From CAYXXZ01 sp964469165 (GTDB taxonomy: Bacteria > Pseudomonadota > Gammaproteobacteria > Pseudomonadales > Porticoccaceae), in the NCBI GenBank assembly GCA_964469165.1, contig CAYXXZ010000080.1, positions 1 through 14,033 of the forward strand: DNA of 14,033 bases, written 5' to 3'. This document shows, in pieces, positions 6,681 to 13,966 of this stretch. Position numbers and translations under genes: made by a program. Every line of letters begins with the position of its first letter. Within the stretch, counting starts at the first letter, position 1. The notes under the pieces are model-generated. The model saw only the letters and a program-made list of their open reading frames with translations, was not told where the DNA came from and did no database searches.

Positions 6681-7610
6681 ATGGTCGTAGAGTCAGAGGG
6701 CATTGCGGTTCCACGCATGAGCGATCTGGTGGCCCTGCGCCACGCGGCGCGCCACCTGAGCCTGTTTCCCAGGCAACAGGCGCTGGCCGCGGGTTCGGGG
6801 AACTACCGCTCCGCCTTCAGAGGGCGCGGCATGGATTTCGACGAGGTGCGTCCCTACCAGCCCGGCGACGATATCCGCACCATCGATTGGCGTGTGACGG
6901 CGCGCACCACACGGCCGCACACCAAGGTATTTCGCGAGGAACGGGAGCGCCCGGTGCTGATTGCCGTTGACCTGCGCGGGCCGATGTTCTTCGGCAGTTG
7001 GCGCCTCAAGTCGATGGTGGCGGCGGAAATCGCGGCGACGCTGGCGTGGGCTGGCCTCAACGCCAATGACCGCGTCGGCGGCATGATTTTCAGCCCGCAC
7101 AAACAGTGCGATTTGCGCAGCCGGCGCAGTCATCACAATGTGCTGCGCTTTCTGCAGGGCCTGGGCGAGGCATGCGCCGACCTGCTCGACGCCCCGCAAG
7201 ACGGCCCCGGCATGGCGGAAATTTTCGAAAGCGTGCGCCGCGCGGCGTCTCCCGGCAGCTCCGTGGTCATCGTCAGCGATTTTCACGACCTCTCCCACGA
7301 GGCCGAAAAACAGCTGTTCCCGGTGGCACGCCACTGCGACCTCAATTTTGCCTGGGTGCGCGATCCGCTCGAAATCGAGCTGCCGCCGCCGGGCGTCTAC
7401 GCGGTCAGCGACGGGCAGACCACGCAGCGCCTCGATACCCGCGACACGCGCTTGCGCGAAGTGTTCCAGCAGCAGCAGCGCCGCCAGCAGCAGCATCTGG
7501 AAGCCGTGGCCAGCCGTCTCGGCGCGGGCTTGATGCGCTTCTCCACCCGCGACGCCGTGCAGAGCGAGCTGGCTCGCCATTACAGCAGCAAGGGTGTGCG
7601 TAGATCATGA
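6681..7610 (+). CDS. DUF58 domain protein (MoxR-associated vWA-like)
   Basis: This 309-residue soluble protein belongs to the DUF58 family, nearly always encoded next to moxR. The family signature FDEVRPYQPGDDIRTIDWRVTART spans about residues 53-75, and a vWA-like fold follows from PVLIAVDLRGPMFFGS (91-106). In a true metal-binding vWA domain this strand ends in DxSxS. Here it reads Asp97-Leu-Arg-Gly-Pro-Met, so the metal site is incomplete, as is usual in DUF58. A later block, SSVVIVSDFHDLS, matches the second Asp of the fold. Residues 263-272 are a Gln/Arg-rich patch (QQQQRRQQQH). No signal peptide or membrane helix is visible. ATG 6681 follows a GAGAAG motif about 10 nt upstream. The stop overlaps the next start as ATGA. 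The protein probably works as a partner of the MoxR ATPase. Confidence 0.92.
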   Translation: MVVESEGIAVPRMSDLVALRHAARHLSLFPRQQALAAGSGNYRSAFRGRGMDFDEVRPYQPGDDIRTIDWRVTARTTRPHTKVFREERERPVLIAVDLRGPMFFGSWRLKSMVAAEIAATLAWAGLNANDRVGGMIFSPHKQCDLRSRRSHHNVLRFLQGLGEACADLLDAPQDGPGMAEIFESVRRAASPGSSVVIVSDFHDLSHEAEKQLFPVARHCDLNFAWVRDPLEIELPPPGVYAVSDGQTTQRLDTRDTRLREVFQQQQRRQQQHLEAVASRLGAGLMRFSTRDAVQSELARHYSSKGVRRS

Positions 7611-8104
7611 ATCCGCTCGACCAGCTGCGCGCCATGCACCTGCCACCGGCACCTGGCATCTGGCCACCGGCGCCGGGCTGGTGGCTGCTGGCCGCGCTGC
7701 TGACGGTCGCATTGGCAGCGACGCTGTGGTGGTGGCGCGCGCGGCGCCTGGACAATGTCTATCGACGCGAAGCCTTGCGCCAGGCGCGCGGACTGCGCAC
7801 CGCGCCTCAGGCGCTGACCGAGGCCTTGCAACTGATGCGCCGTACCGCGCTTTCCACCGCCGCCTCGTCGCACCTGGCCAGCCTGCCGGCAGCCGCTTTG
7901 CTGGCACGGCTCGACGATTTCAACGACAGGCGCCTGTCACAAAGTTTGTTCGCCAGCAGCTCGAACCGGGAAGAAAATTTGTCGATGTTTTGTGAAAAAC
8001 TGTACAGCGACCACCCGCCGCAACTGTCGGAAGCACAGCGCAAGGTACTGCACAGCTGCCTGGAGCGCTGGATCCGTCGCCACCGCCGGAGCGATCCGTG
8101 CTGA
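7607..8104 (+). CDS. DUF4381 membrane protein
   Basis: This 165-residue inner-membrane protein belongs to the DUF4381 family of MoxR/Bat operons. The signature is the N-terminal LRAMHLPPAPGIWPPAPGWWLLA (about 7-29), leading into one membrane helix (about 25-43) capped by WWWRARR, so the C-terminal part should face the cytoplasm. The rest is helical, with many Arg and Leu residues and the family feature of a conserved mid-region (YSDHPPQLSE). The start overlaps the DUF58 stop by 4 nt and the stop overlaps the BatA-like start by 7 nt, so it is translated with both neighbours. The molecular role is unknown. It may help hold the neighbouring vWA proteins at the membrane; that is inference from context only. 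Confidence 0.88.
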   Translation: MNPLDQLRAMHLPPAPGIWPPAPGWWLLAALLTVALAATLWWWRARRLDNVYRREALRQARGLRTAPQALTEALQLMRRTALSTAASSHLASLPAAALLARLDDFNDRRLSQSLFASSSNREENLSMFCEKLYSDHPPQLSEAQRKVLHSCLERWIRRHRRSDPC

Positions 8105-9087
8105 GCCTGGCCTGGCCCTGGATGCTGATTGCCCTGCCCGCGCCAGTGCTGGTGCGGCGCTTTCTGACGCCGCGCAGCGACACCAGCGCGGCACTGCGCG
8201 CGCCCCTCTACAACCGCCTCGCCGCCACTCAGGAGCGGCGCTCCGGCGGCACCGGCAATCGCGCTCTGCTCGTGCTGCTGTGGCTGCTCTGGCTCGCGCT
8301 GATCGCGGCGGCGGCGCGCCCGCAATGGGTGGGCGATCCCGTCGACATTCCCGTGTCGGGGCGCGATCTGCTGCTCGCCGTGGACCTCTCGGAGAGCATG
8401 TTGATCGAAGACATGCAGGTGGACGGCGAGATGCTGCCGCGCATCACCGTGGTCAAGGACGTGGTCGGCGATTTCGTGGCGCGTCGCAGCGGCGACAAAC
8501 TGGGGCTGATCCTGTTCGCCAGCCAGGCGTATCTGCAGACGCCCCTGACCTTCGATCACGAAACTCTCGCCACCTTGCTGCGCGAGGCCCGCATCGGCTT
8601 CGCCGGGCGCGCCACCGCCATCGGCGACGCTATCGGCATCGCCATCAAGCGGCTCGAGGACCGTCACGACAGCAACCGCGTGCTCATCCTGCTCAGTGAC
8701 GGCGCCGATACCGCGAGCGAACTCCCGCCCCGCAAGGCGGCAGAGCTCGCGGCCCAGTACGGCATTCGCATCTACACCGTCGGCATTGGCGCGGACACGG
8801 TGATGCGCCGGTCATTCTTCGGCAGCCGCGCCTTCAATCCTTCCGCCGATCTCGACGAGGACATGCTCACCGACATTGCCGAGCAGACCGGCGGGCGCTA
8901 TTTCCGCGCACGCGATCCCCAGGAGCTGAAGGCGATCTACGAGGAACTGGATAAACTGGAGCCCGTGGAGCAGGAAGCGGAAATCCTGCGTCCCATCAAG
9001 GACCTGTTCTACTGGCCGCTGGCGCTGGCTTTTGGCGCGTTTCTCGCGCTCGCCGGGCTCGTGGCACGGAGAGGCAGCGATGTTTGA
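8098..9087 (+). CDS. batA: vWA domain membrane protein, BatA type
   Basis: This 329-residue protein has a short N-terminal membrane-associated segment (about 1-20), a membrane helix at about 55-73 (ALLVLLWLLWLALIAAAA), a vWA domain (about 88-285) and a C-terminal helix (about 304-324), the BatA layout. The vWA domain has a complete metal-ion-dependent adhesion site: AVDLSESM gives Asp96-Ser98-Ser100, the threonine lies in GRATAIGDAIG, and Asp201 in LLSDGAD. It should therefore bind a divalent metal and a protein ligand. Family members are named for aerotolerance in Bacteroides, but the role in gammaproteobacteria is not established. The GTG start at 8098 lies within the end of the DUF4381 gene. 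The stop overlaps the next gene by 8 nt. Confidence 0.92.
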   Translation: MLSLAWPWMLIALPAPVLVRRFLTPRSDTSAALRAPLYNRLAATQERRSGGTGNRALLVLLWLLWLALIAAAARPQWVGDPVDIPVSGRDLLLAVDLSESMLIEDMQVDGEMLPRITVVKDVVGDFVARRSGDKLGLILFASQAYLQTPLTFDHETLATLLREARIGFAGRATAIGDAIGIAIKRLEDRHDSNRVLILLSDGADTASELPPRKAAELAAQYGIRIYTVGIGADTVMRRSFFGSRAFNPSADLDEDMLTDIAEQTGGRYFRARDPQELKAIYEELDKLEPVEQEAEILRPIKDLFYWPLALAFGAFLALAGLVARRGSDV

Positions 9088-10969
9088 CGGCACCCTGCTC
9101 GAACAATTTCATTTCCTGCGCCCCTTGTGGTTGCTCGCGCTGATCGCCGTTGCCGCCATTTACGGGCTGCTGCGCCGCAGCGCCGCGCGCGGCGGGCAAT
9201 GGCACAAGGTTATCGCGCCCGCACTCCTGCCGCTGCTGCTGCAACGCCGGGATGGCAGCGCCTTCAACCTGCGCCCGTGGCTGGTGATCGCGGGCTGTCT
9301 CGCCGTGGTGGCGCTGGCGGGGCCGACATGGAGCAAGAAGGCCGTTCCCGTACACAAGCAGGAACAGGTGCTGCTGATACTCTTCGATCTGTCGCCCTCC
9401 ATGCTGGCCACCGATATCAAGCCGGATCGCCTGACCCGCGCCCGCCTCAAAACCATCGACCTGCTCAGCGCCTATCGCGAAGGCTTTGCCGCACTGGTCG
9501 TCTACGCCGGCGACGCCCATGTGGTGACGCCCCTCAGCGACGACACCAATACCATCATCAGCCAGTTGCCCGTCCTTCACCCGGCGGTCATGCCTGCGGC
9601 AGGCAGCAACGTGGAGGCCGCTCTCGCCAAGGCGCTGGAACTGGCCGCCAACGCCGCTCATCAGGAGGGCGACATCCTGCTGGTAACCGACGGTGTCACC
9701 GCCGACGCCCGTGAAAACCTCCACCGCATGATGCGCGACAATCCCGCTTTTCGCCTCTCCGTGCTCGGCGTGGGCAGCGACGACGGCGCACCTGTGCCCC
9801 TCAACGAACACGGCTTCGCGCGCGATGGCCGCGGCAGCATCGTCATTGCCAGTCTCGGTTCGCAGACCCTGCGCGGCCTGGCGCAGCACAACGGCGGCGT
9901 GTACCGCACGCTGAGCGGCACCGATGCAGATATTCAGGCGCTGCTCAAGCCGCTGCAGGAGCGCGCCGGCGTCGATGCCCGCGAGCTCGAGCGCAATCTC
10001 GATGTCTGGGAAGACCGGGGCTTCTGGCTGATGCTGCCGCTGCTGCCGCTTGCCCTGCTGCTGTTTCGCCGCGGTCTGGTGGTAGCCGTGTTGTTATTGC
10101 CGCTGCTGCACGCCCCCCAAGGCGAAGCCTCCTGGTGGGACGATCTGTGGCTCAGCAAGGATCAGCAAGGCTACCGGGAAATGAACAAGGGGGACCCCGA
10201 CAGAGCCCGCGAGCTGTTTGCCGACCCGGCATGGCAGGGTATCGCCGCCGCCGAGGCCGGCGCGCACGATGCCGCCGCGCAGGCGTTTGCCGGCATCGAT
10301 TCCGCGGATGCCCACTACAACCGCGGCAATGCCCTGGCGCGCGCGGGAAAACTGGACGAAGCCATCGCCGCCTACGACGAAGCACTTGCGCGCGCTCCCG
10401 ACATGGAAGATGCGATTTTCAACAAGGCTCTGGTGGAATCACTGAAGAACCAGCAGAGCAACGACCAGAGTGGCGAGCGCGAGGACGCCGAAGACTCCCG
10501 CGACAACGCACAGGGCGATAGCCAGCAAGGCGAGCCGGACCAAGGCGGCCAGCAAGGTGGAAACGATAACAACGACGGGAATGAAGAGCAGGATACGGAC
10601 GGCGCGCAAGCAGCGCAGAACGGGGACTCCCCGCAAGGTCAGCAGAAGGCGCCGCCACAAGGCGACGGACAGGCCGGCGATGACGCCGACGCAAAACCAT
10701 CACCCGACCAGGACGGCGGCCCAGACAACCCGCAAGCCGCACCCGACGCCCAGCAAGATCAGCGTGAAACCGACGCCTCGTCCTTGCAGGAAGCGGACCA
10801 GGCTGGCGACGCCGCCCAACAGAATGCCCAGCAATGGCTGCGCCGGGTGCCCGACGACCCGGGCGGCCTGTTACGCAACAAATTCGAATACGAAGCGCGC
10901 CAGCGCTTTCGCGAGGAGCGCAGCGGCCCGCGCCTGCCCCCCGGCAACTATTCAGAGGAACGTTGGTGA
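9080..10969 (+). CDS. batB: vWA plus TPR membrane protein, fused BatB/BatC type
   Basis: The 629 residues join what are two proteins (BatB and BatC) in Bacteroides. There is an N-terminal helix (about 12-31), a helix at about 66-82, and a vWA domain (about 95-290) with an intact metal site DLSPS (Asp103, Ser105, Ser107) and a matching LVTDGV (Asp204). Helices follow at about 313-345. The tail has at least one clear TPR (AHYNRGNALARAGKLDEAIAAYDEALARAP, about 411-440, with more repeat-like sequence before it). After that come about 145 residues of Gln, Asp, Gly, Glu and Asn with no hydrophobic stretch. It ends in the BatC-like block WLRRVPDDPGGLLRNKFEYE. ATG 9080 has GGAG about 8 nt upstream. 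An in-frame open stretch extends 16 codons upstream without similarity. The C-terminal codons are part of a tandem duplication. Confidence 0.92.
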   Translation: MFDGTLLEQFHFLRPLWLLALIAVAAIYGLLRRSAARGGQWHKVIAPALLPLLLQRRDGSAFNLRPWLVIAGCLAVVALAGPTWSKKAVPVHKQEQVLLILFDLSPSMLATDIKPDRLTRARLKTIDLLSAYREGFAALVVYAGDAHVVTPLSDDTNTIISQLPVLHPAVMPAAGSNVEAALAKALELAANAAHQEGDILLVTDGVTADARENLHRMMRDNPAFRLSVLGVGSDDGAPVPLNEHGFARDGRGSIVIASLGSQTLRGLAQHNGGVYRTLSGTDADIQALLKPLQERAGVDARELERNLDVWEDRGFWLMLPLLPLALLLFRRGLVVAVLLLPLLHAPQGEASWWDDLWLSKDQQGYREMNKGDPDRARELFADPAWQGIAAAEAGAHDAAAQAFAGIDSADAHYNRGNALARAGKLDEAIAAYDEALARAPDMEDAIFNKALVESLKNQQSNDQSGEREDAEDSRDNAQGDSQQGEPDQGGQQGGNDNNDGNEEQDTDGAQAAQNGDSPQGQQKAPPQGDGQAGDDADAKPSPDQDGGPDNPQAAPDAQQDQRETDASSLQEADQAGDAAQQNAQQWLRRVPDDPGGLLRNKFEYEARQRFREERSGPRLPPGNYSEERW

Positions 10970-10991
10970 TGTCAGAGGAACATTGGTAATG
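10952..10991 (+). repeat. Tandem duplication of a 20-bp unit at the batB/batD junction
   Basis: Two head-to-tail copies, 10952-10971 and 10972-10991, match at 18 of 20 positions. The differences are G/A at copy positions 11 and 17. Each copy holds an AGAGGA ribosome-binding-like motif, a TGG codon, a stop (TGA or TAA) and an overlapping ATG. The first copy contains the end of batB; the second contains the start of batD. The two substitutions show it is not a simple sequencing duplication. Confidence 0.9.
10969..10989 (+). CDS. Possible six-codon minicistron (MSEEHW) between batB and batD
   Basis: The TGA of batB overlaps an ATG (TGATG), which opens a reading frame of six codons, Met-Ser-Glu-Glu-His-Trp, ending in TAA. 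That TAA overlaps the batD ATG (TAATG). An AGAGGA motif sits about 9 nt before the ATG. The peptide copies the last residues of BatB (SEERW) with Arg changed to His. It may simply be a by-product of the 20-bp duplication, or serve to re-initiate ribosomes for batD. Whether it is translated is unknown. Confidence 0.3.
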   Translation: MSEEHW

Positions 10992-12707
10992 CATATCGCG
11001 AAATCCCTGCCCCTGGCTCTGTGGCTGATGCTGCTGGCTCTCTTCGCGGCTCTGCCCGCTGCCGCCGAGGAACTCAACGCCCGCGTCGATCGCACCACCA
11101 TCGCAGCCAATGAATCACTCACTCTCACCCTGCGCTACAACGGCCAAACACTGGGCTCACCGGATTTTTCCGCCCTCGAGAAGGATTTCGACATCCTCTC
11201 CAGCCAGCGCCAGCAACAGCTCACCATGGGTTTTGGCAACGACAGCTCTTCCACCGATTGGGTTCTGACGCTGATGCCCAAGCGCACCGGCACGCTCGTC
11301 GTTCCATCGCTTCACTACAAGAATGCGGTAAGCGATGCCCTGACGATCGAGGTGACCCAGGCAAAGGTTTCCTCGGACAGCAGCCAGGCCGTGTTCATGG
11401 AAACGGAAGTGGACCGCGATACGGTTTATGTTCAGGGCCAGGTACTGCTCACCTTGCGCCTCAACACCTCGGTGATGCTCGGCAGTGTCGACATTCCCGA
11501 TCTCGACATCGCCAATGCCAGAGTGATCAAGATTCACGACAGCCAGTACCAGAAAACCCTCAACGGCCGGGAATACATCGTGGTGGAAATGAGATATGCC
11601 ATTTTCCCCGAGATTGCCGGAGTGCTGGAGATCCCTGCGCTGCAGGTCGCCGCGGTGGTGCCAGACCGCAGCGACCCCTTCGCCGGACGCTCCCTGTTCG
11701 GCAGCCGCGGCAAGGCTGTACGACTCACCTCGGAAGCCAAGGCCATCAAAGTACTGGCGATTCCTGCCACGGCAGACGGCAGTGCCTGGATTCCTGCGCG
11801 GGGCCTCAGCATCAGCCAGCGCTGGAGCAGCAAGCTGGATGAATTGGTCGTCGGCGAGCCCGTAACCCGCTCCATCACCCTCAGCGCTCAGGGCCTGCCC
11901 GGCGCGCAACTGCCACCCATTCCCCTCGCGGACAGCGCCGATTTTCGCTTCTATCCCGACCAGCCAGACATCAGTGAAACCCTGTCGCCTTCCGGGGTAC
12001 TGGGCGCCCGTACTGAATCCTGGGCCATCGTTCCCACCAGGGCGGGCACCCTGACACTGCCGCCGGTGCGGGTGCGCTGGTGGGATACCGAAGCCGCGCA
12101 GTTCCGTGAAACCGTACTGGAAGGCGCGACCGTCAGCGTGGCGCCGGCCCCTGGCGGGGTTGGCGCCACGCTGCCCCAGGCAGTGCCCGACGTTGCACCG
12201 GACGAACAATCGGAATCGCCCGCCCCACCGTTCGGCGCAGGAGAAGCGGCGCGCTACAACCGCCTGCTGTACGGCTCCCTGTTCGCCAACGGTGTGCTGC
12301 TGCTCCTGGTGCTGGGTCTCGGCCTTTTGCTGTTGCGCGCCCCATCTGTACGCCCTGCCGTTGCCCCGCCTCGGCAGGACGATGCGACAGCGGACACGGA
12401 AAAAACAGCGTTCAAGGCGCTCACCAAAATTCCAGCCTCCGACCTGACGGCACTGCGGGCGGGAATCCTCCACTGGGCCAGCCTGTTCTGGCCCGATGAA
12501 GGAATCACCACCCTTGGCGATATCGTTCAGCGGAGCGGCGACGAGAAATTGCGGGTGCTGTTCGCAGACATCGACAAGGCCCTGTATGGCAGTGGTACTG
12601 CCGCCCCCGTGGATGCGCCCGCAATCATCGCGGCACTCAAGGCATTGCGCAGCCGCGGCGCGGCAAGCAGCAGCCCGAGCGCACTCAGGCCGCTCTATCC
12701 GGTTTAA
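10989..12707 (+). CDS. batD: BatD family protein (exported, membrane-anchored)
   Basis: This 572-residue protein starts with a clear signal peptide: MHIAK, a hydrophobic core through ALFAALP, and a likely cleavage after Ala24-Ala25-Ala26. The large mature part is rich in beta strands (NARVDRTTIAANESLTLTLRYNG at the start), as expected of the repeated beta domains of BatD, and should lie in the periplasm. A single helix at about 431-450 (LFANGVLLLLVLGLGLLLL) anchors it. About 120 residues follow, presumably cytoplasmic, ending in a helical region. ATG 10989 has AGAGGA (10974-10979) about 9 nt upstream and overlaps the stop of the six-codon minicistron. As last gene of the operon it probably joins the BatA/BatB complex across the inner membrane. 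Its biochemical function is not known. Confidence 0.92.
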   Translation: MHIAKSLPLALWLMLLALFAALPAAAEELNARVDRTTIAANESLTLTLRYNGQTLGSPDFSALEKDFDILSSQRQQQLTMGFGNDSSSTDWVLTLMPKRTGTLVVPSLHYKNAVSDALTIEVTQAKVSSDSSQAVFMETEVDRDTVYVQGQVLLTLRLNTSVMLGSVDIPDLDIANARVIKIHDSQYQKTLNGREYIVVEMRYAIFPEIAGVLEIPALQVAAVVPDRSDPFAGRSLFGSRGKAVRLTSEAKAIKVLAIPATADGSAWIPARGLSISQRWSSKLDELVVGEPVTRSITLSAQGLPGAQLPPIPLADSADFRFYPDQPDISETLSPSGVLGARTESWAIVPTRAGTLTLPPVRVRWWDTEAAQFRETVLEGATVSVAPAPGGVGATLPQAVPDVAPDEQSESPAPPFGAGEAARYNRLLYGSLFANGVLLLLVLGLGLLLLRAPSVRPAVAPPRQDDATADTEKTAFKALTKIPASDLTALRAGILHWASLFWPDEGITTLGDIVQRSGDEKLRVLFADIDKALYGSGTAAPVDAPAIIAALKALRSRGAASSSPSALRPLYPV

Positions 12708-12791
12708 AGCTGTAAGCCGTAAGCTTTAAGCAGGCGTGCTGGAAGAAACGAGTTCTACCAGCGTTCAACGTAGAGTTTACAGCCTATAGCT
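12708..12791. repeat. Palindromic element with 7-bp periodic inverted arms, after batD
   Basis: Starting on the base after the batD stop, the left arm reads AGCTGTA, AGCCGTA, AGCTTTA, AGC (12708-12731). The right arm, read on the other strand, is AGCTATA, GGCTGTA, AACTCTA (12791 down to 12771). The core (12732-12770) folds as GCTGG-A-AGAA, loop ACGAG, TTCT-A-CCAGC (12738-12762), with a single A-A mismatch. The element could act as transcript-end structure for the operon. I do not know a named family for it. Confidence 0.7.
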
Positions 12792-12871
12792 CCCCCCACC
12801 ACAGCCCGCCGTTGTCACAGGAGCCGCCAGCGTGTAACGTGACGTTTCAAATAGCCAATAACAGGTATTCC

Positions 12872-13102
12872 ATGACAATTCCCGCTTCCGTACTCGACGA
12901 AATCAGTATCCTTGCACTGTTCAACCCGGCCTCCGCCCTGGAGGGCATCAAAGTGCATAGCGGCGCAGAGCCCGCGGCCATCGCCGCCGCCCAGCGCTTG
13001 CATGACAAGGGGCTGATCACCCAGACGGATGGCGGCTACCTCACCGCGCTCGGCCAGGAGGCCGTGCGTCACCTGGATGCCTTTCTCACTCTCTTGGTCT
13101 GA
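12872..13102 (+). CDS. Conserved hypothetical protein, TIGR02647-like
   Basis: This 76-residue protein resembles a small conserved family that I recall as TIGR02647. It starts MTIPASVLDEISILALFNP and continues with EGIKVHSGAEPAAIAAAQRLHDKGLITQTDGGYLTALGQEA. The middle part (helix, turn, RLHDKGLITQ, then a DGGYLT wing) looks like a winged-helix fold, which would suggest nucleic acid binding; that is an inference from pattern only. There is no signal peptide or membrane helix. ATG 12872 gives the normal family length and start and has AGG about 7 nt upstream. A TTG start 20 codons earlier would add residues with no family similarity. The gene stands between the heptamer element and the YebC-like gene, 146 nt before the latter, so it may be transcribed separately from it. 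Confidence 0.75.
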   Translation: MTIPASVLDEISILALFNPASALEGIKVHSGAEPAAIAAAQRLHDKGLITQTDGGYLTALGQEAVRHLDAFLTLLV

Positions 13103-13183
13103 TCCACCAGGAGCGTTATCGGCCGGAAACGAGCGTCTGGCGGCTCCCCGGTTTTGCGTTGCAGCTCGCAAGCGCGGCAAAAG

Positions 13184-13212
13184 TTCCCCGCGCGCATTCT
13201 TGCCTGTAAAAT
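13184..13212 (+). promoter_or_regulatory. Possible promoter of the YebC-like gene
   Basis: A good -10 TAAAAT (13207-13212, five of six) is preceded after 17 nt by a poor -35 TTCCCC (13184-13189). Transcription would start near 13219, about 30 nt before the ATG. The -10 is also the most AT-rich spot in this GC-rich gap. Confidence 0.35.
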
Positions 13213-13248
13213 CCCGCCCCTGAATCAGCGACGAGGAGCAAGTACGCA

Positions 13249-13962
13249 ATGGGTAGAGCCTATCAAAACCGCAAGGAATCCATGGCCAAAACCTCGGACA
13301 TGAAAGCCAAGGTTTACAGCAAGTACGGTCGTGAAATTTACGTTTGCGCCAAGGCGGGCGGCGCAGACCCCGACGGCAACCTGTCACTGCGTGGCATGAT
13401 CGAGCGCGCCAAGCGCGATCAGGTGCCCAGCCATGTCATCGAGAAAGCGCTCAACAAGGCCAAGGGCGGCGGCGGCGAGGATTTCGCCCTGGCCCGCTAT
13501 GAAGGTTTCGGGCCGGGCGGCTGCATGGTCATCGTCGAATGTCTCACGGACAACCCGACCCGCACCTTCAATGACGTGCGCCTGTGCTTCACCAAGGCCA
13601 AATGCAAGATCGGAACCCAGGGCAGTGTCAGCCATATGTTCGATCACTCGGCAATCATGGTTTTCCAGGGCGATGAAGATGCGGCTCTGGAAGCTCTGAT
13701 GGATGGGGACGTGGACGTTACAGACCTTGAAAATGAAGACGGCAGGATTTCCCTGTTCGTGCCTCACACCGAGCAGCACAAGGCCCGCCAGGCTCTGCAG
13801 GGCGCCCTCGGCGACATCAACTTCGAAGTGGATGAAATTCAGTTCGTCCCCAAGGGCACCACGCCCATCGCCGGCGACGATGTTGAAATGATGAACAAAT
13901 TCGTGGATATGCTGAACGATCTGGATGACGTTCAGAATGTTTACCATGATGCGCAATGGTAG
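13249..13962 (+). CDS. YebC/PmpR family protein, YeeN-like
   Basis: This 237-residue cytoplasmic protein is of the YebC/PmpR (TACO1) family. These were first described as DNA-binding transcription regulators and more recently linked to translation of proline-rich stretches; which applies here is not shown by sequence. Family blocks are KVYSKYGREIYVCAKAGG (21-38), NLSLRGMIERAKRDQVPSHVIEKALNKAKGGG (44-75), YEGFGPGGCMVIVECLTDNPTRT (84-106) and GSVSHMFDH (125-133), with an acidic C-terminal end DLDDVQNVYHDA. The start MGRAYQNRKESMAKT lacks the MAGHSKWxNIKHRK opening of classical YebC and looks like E. coli YeeN. It is thus probably the second paralogue rather than the ruvC-linked one. ATG 13249 has GAGGAG (13233-13238) 10 nt upstream. 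Confidence 0.93.
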   Translation: MGRAYQNRKESMAKTSDMKAKVYSKYGREIYVCAKAGGADPDGNLSLRGMIERAKRDQVPSHVIEKALNKAKGGGGEDFALARYEGFGPGGCMVIVECLTDNPTRTFNDVRLCFTKAKCKIGTQGSVSHMFDHSAIMVFQGDEDAALEALMDGDVDVTDLENEDGRISLFVPHTEQHKARQALQGALGDINFEVDEIQFVPKGTTPIAGDDVEMMNKFVDMLNDLDDVQNVYHDAQW

Positions 13963-13966
13963 GTTT

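Noticed and set aside
8996..9889. Minus-strand open frame of 297 codons opposite the BatB-type gene
   Set aside because: It has no family features and overlaps clear vWA coding sequence; it is a shadow of codon bias.
11157..12473. Minus-strand open frame of 438 codons opposite batD
   Set aside because: The sequence is Gly/Arg/Gln-rich without recognisable domains and lies entirely inside batD, which has a signal peptide, an anchor helix and family similarity. Long antisense frames are common in GC-rich DNA.
5709..12707. A new defence or toxin system built on the MoxR/vWA genes
   Set aside because: The gene order (MoxR, DUF58, DUF4381, two vWA proteins, BatD) is that of the known Bat operon. 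No nuclease, protease or other effector domain is present, and codon use looks like that of the neighbours.
12708..12791. Intrinsic terminator of the Bat operon
   Set aside because: The core hairpin has a short broken stem and no following T-run. The heptamer arms describe the sequence better, although a role at transcript ends remains possible.
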